A stretch of 64,000 bases of DNA from an uncultured Acidimicrobiales bacterium (GCA_937976305.1 CALJSB010000053.1:1-64000); one strand, 5' to 3'. Positions 1-10,557 are shown, counted from the first letter of the stretch. Notes: generated by a model from the sequence alone, not told the origin. A program made the numbers and translations.

Positions 1-1
1 C

Positions 2-79
2 TGGAACCAGGAAGGTGGCATCATCGACCTTTCCGGTCAGTCACCAAACTGCCCATGGGTTGCTGGCGAGGGTTGCTGA
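2..79 (+). CDS. C-terminal end of a CDS truncated by the window edge, possibly the Liv-type substrate-binding protein
   Basis: Open frame from nt 2 reads WNQEGGIIDLSGQSPNCPWVAGEGC*; it is followed by a hairpin and then livH/livM-type permeases. Product is inferred from position only. Confidence 0.4.
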   Translation, partial: WNQEGGIIDLSGQSPNCPWVAGEGC

Positions 80-138
80 GCCAACACGTCAACATGATGA
101 TGTGGGCAACTGAGATTGCCTGCACCTAAGAACAATTG

Positions 139-178
139 CGACGGTGCTGGGAGCAACGGCTTCCAGCACCGTCGTCGT
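139..178 (+). terminator. Hairpin between the upstream gene end and the livH-like gene
   Basis: Perfect 12-bp stem cgacggtgctgg / ccagcaccgtcg, 12-nt loop, followed by tcgtttt. Confidence 0.6.
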
Positions 179-204
179 TTTCGGCCAAACCCCCTGACTG
201 ACTG

Positions 205-1158
205 ATGGAACTCCTTCTTCAACGCCTCTTCGACGGCCTCTTCAACGGAGCGATCTATGCATCGCTGGCCCTCGCCATCGTCACGATCTATCGCTCGACC
301 GGTTTGCTCAACTTCGCTCAGGCCGAGCTGGCGACCTTCAGCGCCTACGTCGGGCTCGTGTTCGCTGGCGGTTCGGTTGGCGCCACCTTTGGCGGCGCCT
401 TACCCGGCACCGGACTCATCGATGAGTTCCCCGGCTACCCCTACCCAGTGCCTGTCGCCGTACTCGTCGCAATGGTCTTTGGCATGGTCGCCGGCGCGCT
501 GATCGAAGCGATCATCTTTCGCGGTCTCGAACGGGGCTCTGCGTTGTCCCTGGTCAACGTGACCATCGGCCTCCTGATCATCGTGAGCGGCATGACAACA
601 CAGTTCTTTGGGTCGGGGGCCCGGATCTTTCCCGAGCTCTTCCCCTCTGGTATCGATGACTTCGTGAGCATCGGTGGAGCTCGTCTCCGCTACACGACCA
701 TCGGATCGTGGGCGACGCTGCTGGTTGTACTCGGTCTGCTTGTTGCCTTCATGAACCGAACCAAGGCGGGCTTGGCGTTCCGGGCCATCACGAGCAATCG
801 TCAATCAGCGAGATTGGTCGGTGTGCCGGTCGGACGCACGCTGATGCTCGGGTGGGCCATCGCAGGCGGTTTGGGGGCATTGGCCGCATGCCTCACCGCC
901 GCCGTTGTCAGCTTCAGCCCCTTCACGATGCTCGGTGCGCTCATCTACGCCCTTGCTGCCGCAACCCTTGGAGGCCTCGACAGCCCAAAGGGGGCTGTGG
1001 TTGGCGGGCTGATCGTGGCTCAGGCGCAGACAATGATCCCCGCCTATCTCGGACTTCCGACTGAGTTGGCGGTGATCGCAGCGGTCGCCGTGCTCGTGAC
1101 GGTCCTGCTGTTTCGTCCGTCTGGGCTCTTCGGAACACCGCGGGTCGAACGGGTATGA
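205..1158 (+). CDS. Branched-chain amino-acid ABC transporter permease (LivH family)
   Basis: Hydrophobic LivH-like protein (GLFNGAIYASLALAIVTIYRSTGLLNFAQ...); 4-bp overlap with the next permease. Confidence 0.9.
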   Translation: MELLLQRLFDGLFNGAIYASLALAIVTIYRSTGLLNFAQAELATFSAYVGLVFAGGSVGATFGGALPGTGLIDEFPGYPYPVPVAVLVAMVFGMVAGALIEAIIFRGLERGSALSLVNVTIGLLIIVSGMTTQFFGSGARIFPELFPSGIDDFVSIGGARLRYTTIGSWATLLVVLGLLVAFMNRTKAGLAFRAITSNRQSARLVGVPVGRTLMLGWAIAGGLGALAACLTAAVVSFSPFTMLGALIYALAAATLGGLDSPKGAVVGGLIVAQAQTMIPAYLGLPTELAVIAAVAVLVTVLLFRPSGLFGTPRVERV

Positions 1159-2171
1159 CACCAGCACCACCTCGGCCCAAAGCGTCGAGTGCCAACCTTG
1201 GGGCAGCAGGGTCACTCGGCTGGCTCAAGTGGGCCGTGCCCGTGTTCCTCGCGGTTTTTCCCCTGATCGCAAGCGATCTCGTCCTGCGACGATTCTCACA
1301 GACGCTTGTGCTTGTGCTTGCAGTGCTCGGCGTAAACCTCGCCACTGGGTATACGGGCCTGATTTCGCTCGGGCACGGTGTCTTTGTTGGCATCGGAGCG
1401 TTCGGCATGGCCAATTTCCTCGACGAGATGAATCTCAACTTCTTTCTTGCCCTGCCCCTCGCCACCTTGCTTGCCGGCGTTGGCGGCCTCATCCTCGGCC
1501 TTCCAGCCTTGCGCATTCGCGGGATCTACTTGGCCCTCATCACCTTCGGGTTCGCGCTGGCCTTTGGACCGGTTGCTCGACGGCTGGGCTCGATCACCGG
1601 CGGCCCCTCGGGCCGACCGATCAACCGTAATGTCGATCCGCCGGCCTTCCTTGGCCTTCCGGAGGAGTGGTTCCCCGAATACCGGTACCTCGTGAGCCTC
1701 ATCGTTGTTGCCCTCTGGTTTGTGTTGGCGAGAAACCTCGTTGACAGCCGCATTGGGCGGGCCACACGAGCCACGCGCGACGACCAGACGGCGGCAGTTG
1801 TCTTTGGTGTGAACCCGACCGTCATCAAGTCGGGCGTCTTCAGCATCTCCGCGGCCATGGCGGGTACGGCGGGAGCGCTCCAGGCCTGGCTCTTCCCGTT
1901 TGTGAGCCATGCCGACTTCGACGTGTTCCTCTCGCTTCGCCTCTATGCCGCAGCTGTGTTGGGTGGATTGGGCAGCATTGCCGGCGCGATCTACGGCGTT
2001 GTTGCCCTGATTGTGATTCCCGCAATCAACAGTGTTCTCGGCGTCATTGGAAGTGATGCGATTGTCTTTGGGTTAGGACTCATTGTGCTGACCTACTTCG
2101 CCCCAAATGGAATTGCCGGCGTTGTGGACCGCCGCCGTGCAGATCGAGACGCAAAGCAGCTCGAGGCATGA
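1155..2171 (+). CDS. Branched-chain amino-acid ABC transporter permease (LivM family)
   Basis: LivM-like (GVNLATGYTGLISLGHGVFVGIGAF...ALRIRGIYLALITFGFA). Confidence 0.9.
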   Translation: MTPAPPRPKASSANLGAAGSLGWLKWAVPVFLAVFPLIASDLVLRRFSQTLVLVLAVLGVNLATGYTGLISLGHGVFVGIGAFGMANFLDEMNLNFFLALPLATLLAGVGGLILGLPALRIRGIYLALITFGFALAFGPVARRLGSITGGPSGRPINRNVDPPAFLGLPEEWFPEYRYLVSLIVVALWFVLARNLVDSRIGRATRATRDDQTAAVVFGVNPTVIKSGVFSISAAMAGTAGALQAWLFPFVSHADFDVFLSLRLYAAAVLGGLGSIAGAIYGVVALIVIPAINSVLGVIGSDAIVFGLGLIVLTYFAPNGIAGVVDRRRADRDAKQLEA

Positions 2172-3631
2172 GCCGCCGTCTGGCAGCTGGAGCCGTCGCC
2201 CTGGCCCTCGTCGCAGCATCGTGCACCTCCCAATCGGGCGACGGTGACGATGTCGCTGGCACCGACAGTCCGAGCACAGAGAACGCGGAAACGGCCACCC
2301 CCGTTTCGACAACGGAAGCACCGCAGCCAGACCTTGGCCCCGGCATCAGCGATGCCGAGTTGACCGAACTGGAAGAGGGCATCGACACCTACCTCGAAGA
2401 GCGGGGCACGAACCAAGCCATTGCCTTTGTCGAGCTGATGCAGAAGTCAGGCGACACCAGTTACGCGCCGTATCTCGTCGATTTGCTGCGGCTAGGCAAC
2501 TCGGGCCCGCTTGTGGACCCGCTCGGCGAGGCCCTCCGCAGTTTCACTGGGATCGAGCCGCAGGGTGATGCCACTCGCGACTTCGTTTCCTACGGATCGT
2601 GGCTCCAAGGAGCCAACATCGAGCCTGCTGAGGGCTACCGCGAGTTCAAGCTGGCCCTCTACGAACGCCCAGATGAAGAGTTCGTTGCTCTGCTCGACAG
2701 TGTTGAAAGCGATGCCGAACTTGCTCTGATCCATTGGGGCGGAGCCCCGAGAGGTGGCATTCCCGAGCTGAACGATCAGGAGCGGATTCCCGTCGCCGAG
2801 GCCGACTGGATGACGCCGGACGAGCTGATTCTCGGTGTCGAGATCGACGGTGTTGCGGTTGCCTACCCGCTTCGGATTTTGGCCCGCCACGAGTTGGCAA
2901 ACGACACCGTGGCGGGCATCCCAATCTCGGTGGTGTATTGCACGCTGTGTCAGTCGGGCCTCACCTTTGATCGTCGCGTCGAGGGCCAGGTGATCGACTT
3001 CCAGACCAGTGGTCTGTTGGCGAACTCGAACAAGATCATGGTGGATGTGCAGACCGACACCCTCTGGCGGCACTTGGAAGGCGTTGGCTTTGCTGGCGAG
3101 CACGATGGTTTCGAGCTCGAGCAATATCCAACGATCACAACGACATGGGCTGATTGGATCGAAGAGCACCCGAGCAGCGAGACGCTCACCTTCCCCGCTC
3201 CGATCTTCTTCGACGATCCAGAACGTCCGCCGATTGCCTACGACTACAGCCCCGGAGCGGCGTATGCGAACTACTACGACAATCCAGATGTGTGGTTCCC
3301 GATCTTGGACACCCCCGAGACGTTCGAGCTGAAAACACCGGTACTCGGCATCGACGGAGGTACCGCAGCACTGGCTCTCGAGATCGATGCGGTCGCAGGT
3401 GGGCCGAGTCTCTGGTTCGACGTCGGCGATCTGAGGATTGTTGTGATCCCGACTGCCGCCGGTGCACGGGTCTACGACGCTTCCGGACTTGATCTACCAG
3501 GCAACTCAGGCGACGAACTCGAACCGGGCGACGTCGATGTTGAGGCGCTGCCCCAGATCGCTGCCGAGCAGTCATTTTGGTTCGCCTGGTTCTCGAATCA
3601 CCCAGAGACGGCCACCTGGCCCGCCGAATAG
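2168..3631 (+). CDS. DUF3179 domain-containing lipoprotein
   Basis: N-terminal lipobox VAASC; DUF3179-like core (VAYPLRILARHELANDTVAGIPISVVYCTLCQSGLTFDR). Overlaps the livM stop (ATGA). Confidence 0.85.
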   Translation: MSRRLAAGAVALALVAASCTSQSGDGDDVAGTDSPSTENAETATPVSTTEAPQPDLGPGISDAELTELEEGIDTYLEERGTNQAIAFVELMQKSGDTSYAPYLVDLLRLGNSGPLVDPLGEALRSFTGIEPQGDATRDFVSYGSWLQGANIEPAEGYREFKLALYERPDEEFVALLDSVESDAELALIHWGGAPRGGIPELNDQERIPVAEADWMTPDELILGVEIDGVAVAYPLRILARHELANDTVAGIPISVVYCTLCQSGLTFDRRVEGQVIDFQTSGLLANSNKIMVDVQTDTLWRHLEGVGFAGEHDGFELEQYPTITTTWADWIEEHPSSETLTFPAPIFFDDPERPPIAYDYSPGAAYANYYDNPDVWFPILDTPETFELKTPVLGIDGGTAALALEIDAVAGGPSLWFDVGDLRIVVIPTAAGARVYDASGLDLPGNSGDELEPGDVDVEALPQIAAEQSFWFAWFSNHPETATWPAE

Positions 3632-3656
3632 GCGAGGCAAAGCGTCACAGAGGGTC

Positions 3657-3683
3657 AACGTGCTGCTCAAGGGCACGTTTTTT
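3657..3683 (+). terminator. Rho-independent terminator after the liv/DUF3179 operon
   Basis: aacgtgc-(9 nt)-gcacgtttttt: 7-bp stem plus T-tract. Confidence 0.65.
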
Positions 3684-3700
3684 GGCGTCGATACACCGGT

Positions 3701-6220
3701 GTGTTTCTGAAGCGGCTCTACCGGTTGTTGCCGGCGCTGGTGATGGCTCTTGGCCTCACGTTGACGGTGCAGTTTGGCGCGGGTCTGGCGTCTGAACTGT
3801 CGATCCGCAACGAAGCGGCTCTCGAAGAACAAATCGATCGGCTCAGTGTTCAGGTCGATACTCGAGCAGAAGCTGTGCGCCGTGAGTCCGCTCGAATTGA
3901 GAGTCTGTTGCATGCTGCTCTCGACCTGGATGGAACAGGTGCGACGCTCGAGGATGTGGTGGAGGGTGCGGACGCCTTTGCGGGCAACGGGGTGGTTCGT
4001 GCTGTTTCGGTGACCACATTTGACGGAACCGACGTCGTGCTGCCGAACGGAGCGCTGGCAACCGAGATGATTCCGGGGTCGCTGCAGGGGCTCACGGTGA
4101 CCAACGAAGGACGCTGGGTTGGTACCGTGAGCTATCGGCTCTTCAGCGAGTCTGAAGCCGGGCGCTCGGCAGCAGCAGTGGTTGATGTCGCTGCAATTGT
4201 CGGGAGTCTTCCTCTCTCAGAGGGGTACGAGCTGTGGATCGAGCAGTTCCCCGGACAACCCGAGACCGACGCCCATTCGTCGAGCATGGTTGCCGTTGGC
4301 GAGGATGTGTATCGCGACGCCAACGATGGACTCACGACGAGTCGTTCGGTTGAGTTGCTCGGCGAACAAGCCCAGCTCGTGCTGTCGACTCCGTCCGGGG
4401 TGGCCAGCCCGCTCACGTCGCGGGAGCTGCCGCTCACCGTGCTGGCCGGCGGTCTATCGACGCTCGTCGCGACGATTGCTGCCTGGCTCCTCGTTCGTCG
4501 CATTGATCGTCTCTACCACGAGCGAGACAGCTTTGCGTCGGCTCGGGAAGCTGCCATCGATCGCTTCTCCGCCAGTTTCAACAACGCCCCGATGGGTGTG
4601 GCCGAGGTGGACGAGGGGGGCGAGATCATCATGGTGAACCCGCGTTTCGCCAGCAAACTAGGCTATCTGCCAGAGGAGATGGCGGGGATGGGCTTCCTCG
4701 ATCTGATCGACGGTCAAGATCGCCTCGCCACCTCTTCCGGCATGCAAGCAGTGCGCAAGGGCGGCGAAAACAGCCGGTCTGAGCGGCGCTATCGCACGAT
4801 GACGGCAAGTGCTGTTTGGATGCGAGAATCGATGAGCACCATCGATGGCGGCGACGGCACCACACATCTGCTTGTGCAGGTAGAGGACATCAGCGACGAG
4901 CGCCGCACTCGATCCGAGCTTCGCCGCAAAGCCCTCTACGACGAACTCACGGGCCTTCCCAACCGCGCTCACCTCATCAACCAACTCCGCCTTGCCATCG
5001 ACAACTCCGCTGAGACCGGCGATCACGTTGCGGTGATGTTCGTGGACCTCAACAAGTTCAAGATGGTGAACGACACCCATGGCCATGAGGCAGGCGACCA
5101 GATGCTGATTGAGGTCGCGGAACGGCTTCGAGGAGCATGCCGATCTGGCGACACCGTTGCCCGCTTCGGCGGTGATGAGTTCGTTGTGGTGTGTAGCGGC
5201 CTGGTGGGCAACGATGAGGCTCGAAAGGCGGCCCAGCGCTACCACGAGGCGATCAACCAACCGGCAGTCATCGCGAACGTCGAAATGGACATCTCGGCCT
5301 CGATCGGCTTCGTGGTTGCCGAAGGTGATGTGGACCCTGATTCGTTGCTGCGCAATGCCGACAAGGCCATGTATCAGGCCAAACTGGCCGACGAGGCGGG
5401 TGTCGTCGAGTTCGACTACTCGATGCGAGCAGCCTCTGTCGACCGCGTGTCACAAGAGGTGGCGTTGCGCCAAGCGGTCGAGCTCGACGAACTCCAGCTG
5501 TATTACCAACCCATCGTCGATGGCGTGACGTCCGAAATCGTTGGGGTCGAGGCACTCGTGAGGTGGGACCACCCGAGAGATGGCCTCATCCCCCCGGGAG
5601 AGTTCTTGCCGCTGGCCAGCGAGCTCGGCATCATGCCGGAGATCGACAGATGGGCACTGCGCACCGGCGTCCGCACCCTGGCCGAGTGGTCACGACAAAG
5701 TGAAGCAGCGGGGAAGTGGTTCCTCAGTGTCAACACCGTCAGCGCTCACTACAGCGAGCCTGGTTTCGCTGATTGGGTGGCCGATCTGCTGACCGAAGCA
5801 CGGCTCGAGCCGCGGCGACTGGTGCTCGAGCGAGCTGAGAGTCTTGTCTATGACGACGGTGCCTCGGCGACATCGAGTATCCGCCAGCTGCGTTCCCGCG
5901 GCGTCCGCATCTCGCTTGACCAGTTCGGTGTCGGCCGCACCGCCCTTGCTGACTTGGCGACACTGGAAGTCGACAGCCTCAAGATCGGACGTTCGTTCGT
6001 CCGTAACGCCACCCAGCGCGAAACTCATGTTCTCGCTGGCCTTGCCGCTATTGCTGAAGGCCTCGATATCGATCTGATTGTCGAGGGCATCGAGAGCCAA
6101 GCTGAACTCGACCTCGTGCTCAAGGCCGGCCTGCGGACCGTGCAGGGATTCCACTTCTCCCGGCCCGTGGACGGCGAGACGCTGGCTCAGTCACGCAGTC
6201 TCGGCGCCGTCAACGCGTAG
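3701..6220 (+). CDS. Membrane GGDEF/EAL protein with PAS domain (GTG start likely)
   Basis: TM segments, PAS-like region, RSGD...ARFGGDEF and VGVEALVRW motifs. Confidence 0.92.
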   Translation: MFLKRLYRLLPALVMALGLTLTVQFGAGLASELSIRNEAALEEQIDRLSVQVDTRAEAVRRESARIESLLHAALDLDGTGATLEDVVEGADAFAGNGVVRAVSVTTFDGTDVVLPNGALATEMIPGSLQGLTVTNEGRWVGTVSYRLFSESEAGRSAAAVVDVAAIVGSLPLSEGYELWIEQFPGQPETDAHSSSMVAVGEDVYRDANDGLTTSRSVELLGEQAQLVLSTPSGVASPLTSRELPLTVLAGGLSTLVATIAAWLLVRRIDRLYHERDSFASAREAAIDRFSASFNNAPMGVAEVDEGGEIIMVNPRFASKLGYLPEEMAGMGFLDLIDGQDRLATSSGMQAVRKGGENSRSERRYRTMTASAVWMRESMSTIDGGDGTTHLLVQVEDISDERRTRSELRRKALYDELTGLPNRAHLINQLRLAIDNSAETGDHVAVMFVDLNKFKMVNDTHGHEAGDQMLIEVAERLRGACRSGDTVARFGGDEFVVVCSGLVGNDEARKAAQRYHEAINQPAVIANVEMDISASIGFVVAEGDVDPDSLLRNADKAMYQAKLADEAGVVEFDYSMRAASVDRVSQEVALRQAVELDELQLYYQPIVDGVTSEIVGVEALVRWDHPRDGLIPPGEFLPLASELGIMPEIDRWALRTGVRTLAEWSRQSEAAGKWFLSVNTVSAHYSEPGFADWVADLLTEARLEPRRLVLERAESLVYDDGASATSSIRQLRSRGVRISLDQFGVGRTALADLATLEVDSLKIGRSFVRNATQRETHVLAGLAAIAEGLDIDLIVEGIESQAELDLVLKAGLRTVQGFHFSRPVDGETLAQSRSLGAVNA

Positions 6221-6248
6221 AGCACCGCTTCGCTTGAGTGCGGTGGTG

Positions 6249-7028
6249 TTAGAGGATCTGGCTGAGGAACAGCTTTGTGCGGTCTTCGGTGGGGTTGGTG
6301 AAGAAGTGCTCGGGAGTGCCGACCTCGACGATCTCGCCTGACTCCATGAAGATGATGCGATCGGCGACCTCACGGGCAAAGCCCATCTCGTGGGTCACCA
6401 CGATCATCGTCATACCGCTTCTGGCGAGATCCTTCATGACGTCGAGGACCTCCTTGATCATTTCGGGGTCGAGGGCTGACGTCGGCTCGTCGAACAGCAT
6501 CACACGGGGCTCCATGGCGAGCGATCGTGCGATCGCCACACGCTGCTGCTGACCACCGGAAAGCTGGCCCGGGTACTTCTCGGCCTGCTCGGGGATGCCC
6601 ATCTGGGTCAGCAGCTCCATGGCCTTGTCCTCGGCTTGATCCTTGGGCTGCTTCTTGACCCACTTCGGGGCCAGGGTGACGTTGTCTCGAACCGTGAGGT
6701 GGGGGAACAGATTGAACTGCTGAAAGACCATGCCGACTTCGGAACGGATCTTCTCGATGTTGCGAACGTCGTTCGTGAGTTCGACGCCATCGACCACGAT
6801 CGAGCCGCCTTGGTGTTGTTCGAGGCGGTTGATGCAGCGGATCCAGGTGGACTTGCCCGAACCAGAGGGGCCGAGCACCACGACAACCTCTTGCTCCTTC
6901 ACCGTTGCGGTGACCCCTTTGAGCGCTTGGAAGTCGCCGTACCACTTGTCGACGCCCGTGCAGACGATCATGTCGTCGCGGGAAGCGAGCTCCTCGGAGA
7001 CCGCTGTGGTTGCATCTGAGATACTCAT
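6249..7028 (-). CDS. aapP: Polar amino-acid ABC transporter ATP-binding protein (AapP/GlnQ family)
   Basis: Walker [10 protein letters not shown], signature [17 protein letters not shown], Walker [15 protein letters not shown]. Confidence 0.92.
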   Translation of the reverse strand: MSISDATTAVSEELASRDDMIVCTGVDKWYGDFQALKGVTATVKEQEVVVVLGPSGSGKSTWIRCINRLEQHQGGSIVVDGVELTNDVRNIEKIRSEVGMVFQQFNLFPHLTVRDNVTLAPKWVKKQPKDQAEDKAMELLTQMGIPEQAEKYPGQLSGGQQQRVAIARSLAMEPRVMLFDEPTSALDPEMIKEVLDVMKDLARSGMTMIVVTHEMGFAREVADRIIFMESGEIVEVGTPEHFFTNPTEDRTKLFLSQIL

Positions 7029-8866
7029 CGTTCACCGACTCCAAGTCGTCGCTCGAGTTTTTGACTGTATTTCGACATGGAGAACGCACCCACCCAGTAG
7101 ATGAATGAGATCAGAATGAGGTTCTCCATCTGCACGCCGAGGAATTCCGACTGGGCCGGAATGATCGCGTTGGCGATGCGGGTCAGGTCGTTGAGACCGA
7201 CGATCGCAACCAGCGAGGTTTCTTTGTAGGTGGCGATGGCCTGGCCGACCAATGGTGGGATCGACACCCGCAACGCCTGGGGGAGCACGATGAAGCCGGT
7301 CCGTTGGGAGCCGGTGAGACCAAGGGCGTCCGCCGCCTCGAATTGGCCTCGGCGGATGGACTGGAGCCCACCACGAACGTTCTCGGCGAGATACGCCGCA
7401 GAGAAGAGCGTGTAGCCAGTCACCACCGCAGCCGTCTCCGACACCGACATGCCGTTGGGGAGGAAGAGGTTCAGGACGACGCTGAAGAAGAAGAGAATCG
7501 TGATGAGCGGGACACCCCGGATCGCCTCGATGTACACCGTCGACAGCAAGCGGAAGATCGGAAGACGCGAGGTTCGGGCGAGGGCCAACATCACGCCCAG
7601 CGGGAACGACAACATGAGCGTCATCACCGACACGAACAAGGTGAGGGCATAGCCGCCAAGGAAGAAATCGCCTCGGAACTCGAGCGTCGACGCCGTGTTG
7701 ATCATCGTGGCGAAGTAGTGGAGGACCGCCATGAAGATGCCCCACCCGAAGACGAGTTGGAGGCGGGTCCTGCGATCGCCGGCAAAGTTGGCCGCCGCCA
7801 TGGCGAACAAGGCCAGAAACAGGAAGCTCAACCGAGCCTTCTGCAGCATCGGGTACCACCCGAAGAAGGCCGCCAACCAGTGGAAGGCCGCAAACAACAG
7901 CAGGCCGAAGCCCGCAAGCTTGCCGATCTCGCCCAGTCCGGGCTTGGAGAGGGCGTAGAGGAGCGCTCCACCGATCAGGATGAACCCCAGGGCCATCGGA
8001 ATGTCGGTCGAGATGACGTGGTCCCAGTCGAGTTCGGGATCGCGGAGGATGACCCACACGATGATGAGCGGCGACAGCACCCACAGTCCGATCAAGATCG
8101 GCTTGAACACCCGAGCCGCAGAGGCAGGCGCGAACCGCCCGGCGATGTAGGTCCCGATGAGGATGAACGCCATGACCAGCCATGGCCACCGGGTGGTGAA
8201 CGCGACGATCGAGTCGGGTTCGTTGGTGAGTACGCCGTCGCTGAAGGTGTAGTTGCCGTAGGGAACGACCCACAGGCTCGCCACGATCGCAGCGATGGCC
8301 CCGTAGATCAGATAGGGCGTGCGCACGAAGGTGCTCCGCCGCTTCTGGTCGCCGAGTCCGTACCAGAGAGCCAGGCCGATCGCTAGCGACACCGCCGAGG
8401 CGATGAACCACGTGGTCTTGCCGCCGGTGTCGAGCGGGGACAGGGCGATGGCGATGATGCCGAACGCTCCGGTGGACATGAACCAGGTCGAGATGCGCTT
8501 CATCGAGACGGCATCGCCGGCGTTCCAAATGCCGCTGCACAACCCGGTGAGGGCAGCCAGGAAACCGACTGACACCCAGATGCGGATGTACTGCGACTCG
8601 GGGTAGCCCTGGGTCATCAGTAGACGGAGGTTGGTTGCGGTGCCGTTCCAGCGTCGTTCCTCGGAGAACACGAAGTCGACGAAGAGATCGATGAAGAACA
8701 GGGCGATGGCGCCGAACACGACGGTGAGCACAGCGTTGAAGGGAGTCGAGAAGAGGTTCTTCTTGATCCATTCACCCGGTGGGAGGCTCGGCTCCTCCGG
8801 GGGAAGAGCGGCCGCCTGCGGCAGCACGCCGTCGTCGATGGTCAGTGAAGGTTGGGAGTTCTCCAT
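7025..8866 (-). CDS. aapM: Amino-acid ABC transporter permease, AapM-like, enlarged (613 aa)
   Basis: C-terminal HisM/GlnP permease domain ([24 protein letters not shown]...[28 protein letters not shown]); long multi-TM N-terminus. Confidence 0.85.
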   Translation of the reverse strand: MENSQPSLTIDDGVLPQAAALPPEEPSLPPGEWIKKNLFSTPFNAVLTVVFGAIALFFIDLFVDFVFSEERRWNGTATNLRLLMTQGYPESQYIRIWVSVGFLAALTGLCSGIWNAGDAVSMKRISTWFMSTGAFGIIAIALSPLDTGGKTTWFIASAVSLAIGLALWYGLGDQKRRSTFVRTPYLIYGAIAAIVASLWVVPYGNYTFSDGVLTNEPDSIVAFTTRWPWLVMAFILIGTYIAGRFAPASAARVFKPILIGLWVLSPLIIVWVILRDPELDWDHVISTDIPMALGFILIGGALLYALSKPGLGEIGKLAGFGLLLFAAFHWLAAFFGWYPMLQKARLSFLFLALFAMAAANFAGDRRTRLQLVFGWGIFMAVLHYFATMINTASTLEFRGDFFLGGYALTLFVSVMTLMLSFPLGVMLALARTSRLPIFRLLSTVYIEAIRGVPLITILFFFSVVLNLFLPNGMSVSETAAVVTGYTLFSAAYLAENVRGGLQSIRRGQFEAADALGLTGSQRTGFIVLPQALRVSIPPLVGQAIATYKETSLVAIVGLNDLTRIANAIIPAQSEFLGVQMENLILISFIYWVGAFSMSKYSQKLERRLGVGER

Positions 8867-8867
8867 C

Positions 8868-10415
8868 TCAGCGCTCCACGATCTTGAGTCGGACGTTGAA
8901 GAAGTTGACGACCACCGAGATCGTCAGCGAACAGGCGAGGTAAAACGCCATCCAGATGGCGAAGATCGACAGCGACCGGCCGGTCTGGTTGCCGACCGTC
9001 TGACCCACCTGGACGATGTCGGAAAACCCGACGGCGATGGCCAGTGAGGTGTTTTTGGTGAGGTTCAGATACTGATTGCCGAGCGGCGGCAAGATGATGC
9101 GAAACGCCTGAGGCAGGATCACCTTGCGGAGCATCTGCACGCGGCTGAGTCCGACCGCTTGGGCGGCCTCGGTTTGTCCCTTTGGCACCGCCAAGATGCC
9201 ACCTCGGACAATCTCGGCGATGAAGCTGCCGGTGTAGAGCACGAGTGAGAAGAACACGGCGGCGAAACCGAGGCTCATGTTGAGACCGGCGGGGCCGTAG
9301 TTGGGGAAGTTGCCGGCCTGCACGATGTCGGGACGCTTGGCATCGATGGGCCAACCGTTGCGGGGATCGCCGTCGGGGTTGTCGCCGAACTTGTCGGCGA
9401 TGACCTGGAACAGATCGCTTCCCGAGTTGATCATCCAACTCGAAAAGCCGGGCCAGATGACGAAGAAGAACAAGGCGGCGAAGGCAGCTGCGACACCGGC
9501 GAAGATGACCCGGAACCAATCGTCGTCGTCGAGCTTGGCCGTTCCGGCTGGGGTCGTGCGCTCTGCGAAGAAGTTTCGGATCCACCGAATGGCGAGAAGG
9601 ACGGCGAGTGCACTCAGCGCCGCCTGCATCGCCACCTCTGGGATGGCGCCGATCGCGTCAGAGACGGCCTGAAACGGAGCGTTGAGGAAGGCGAAGATCG
9701 GGTGGATGAACCAGCCGACGATGCCGAACACCACGATGACCCCGAGGGCAAAGAGCCCGGGATAGGTGTCCTGGCCGGTCTCGTCTTTGATGCTCTGGCG
9801 CCACTTGGCGACCTGTCGAGCGATGATCGCACCGATCAGCAGCACGGTGAGCCACTGATAGAAGCCATCGGCGATGAACACCCGGGGGATCGACACTCCC
9901 TTGTTCGAGATGTGCAACCAGCCGTTGATCGGTCCCTGCTCGGCTGCCTGTTGCACCCGGCTGAGGCCGGCGAGGAGCGCTGCAAAGATCAGGATCTGCA
10001 CCAACACCGGGATGTTGCGGAGCGTCTCGACGTAGACGTTGCCGAACTTCTTCACGACCCAGTTGTCGGAGAGGCGGGCGAGCCCGATCAGGATGCCGAC
10101 GGTGGTGGCAGCGAAGATGCCGGCAATCGCGAGTCGGAAGGTGTTGACCATCCCGACCCACAGGGCCCGTCCACCGGTGGCTGGTTCGGTGTCGATGCCC
10201 TCAGACAGGCTGATGCCGGGATCGTTGCTGAGGAAGTCAAAGCTGGTCGAGATGCCCTTGGCCCGGAGATTGTCACCGGCTTGGCGAGCCAGGAACCAGG
10301 CAGCGAAGACCACGAGGGCCAAGACCACCAACTGAAGTACCCACTTCACGACCACGGCATCGCGATAGAGCGGGGGTCGTTGTTGTTGGGTCGATGAAAG
10401 TGATGTTGCAGCCAC
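8868..10415 (-). CDS. aapQ: Amino-acid ABC transporter permease, AapQ-like
   Basis: HisM-type domain (VETLRNIPVLVQILIF...VGLSRVQMLRKVILPQAFRIILPPLGNQYLNLTKNTSLA). GTG start at 10415 chosen because the longer ORF would run through a 13-bp hairpin. Confidence 0.85.
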   Translation of the reverse strand: MAATSLSSTQQQRPPLYRDAVVVKWVLQLVVLALVVFAAWFLARQAGDNLRAKGISTSFDFLSNDPGISLSEGIDTEPATGGRALWVGMVNTFRLAIAGIFAATTVGILIGLARLSDNWVVKKFGNVYVETLRNIPVLVQILIFAALLAGLSRVQQAAEQGPINGWLHISNKGVSIPRVFIADGFYQWLTVLLIGAIIARQVAKWRQSIKDETGQDTYPGLFALGVIVVFGIVGWFIHPIFAFLNAPFQAVSDAIGAIPEVAMQAALSALAVLLAIRWIRNFFAERTTPAGTAKLDDDDWFRVIFAGVAAAFAALFFFVIWPGFSSWMINSGSDLFQVIADKFGDNPDGDPRNGWPIDAKRPDIVQAGNFPNYGPAGLNMSLGFAAVFFSLVLYTGSFIAEIVRGGILAVPKGQTEAAQAVGLSRVQMLRKVILPQAFRIILPPLGNQYLNLTKNTSLAIAVGFSDIVQVGQTVGNQTGRSLSIFAIWMAFYLACSLTISVVVNFFNVRLKIVER

Positions 10416-10500
10416 GTAGCTCCCCAAGAGTGCGGCGGTTGGTCTGGGATGGGTGGTGAGCGGGGGAGGGGCCGAGGCCGGGGCCTCGGGAAAAGCCGAC

Positions 10501-10530
10501 CGTGGGGGCCAGTCGGAACTGGCCCCCACG
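10501..10530 (-). terminator. Strong hairpin between aapJ and aapQ (attenuator or partial terminator)
   Basis: Perfect 13-bp inverted repeat cgtgggggccagt/actggcccccacg with 4-nt loop. Confidence 0.6.
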
Positions 10531-10557
10531 AATCATTGCGTGTTTGAAGCGCTCAGA

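Noticed and set aside
7304-8386. 360-aa plus-strand ORF
   Set aside because: Antisense to the well-supported AapM permease; charged low-complexity translation typical of high-GC shadow ORFs.
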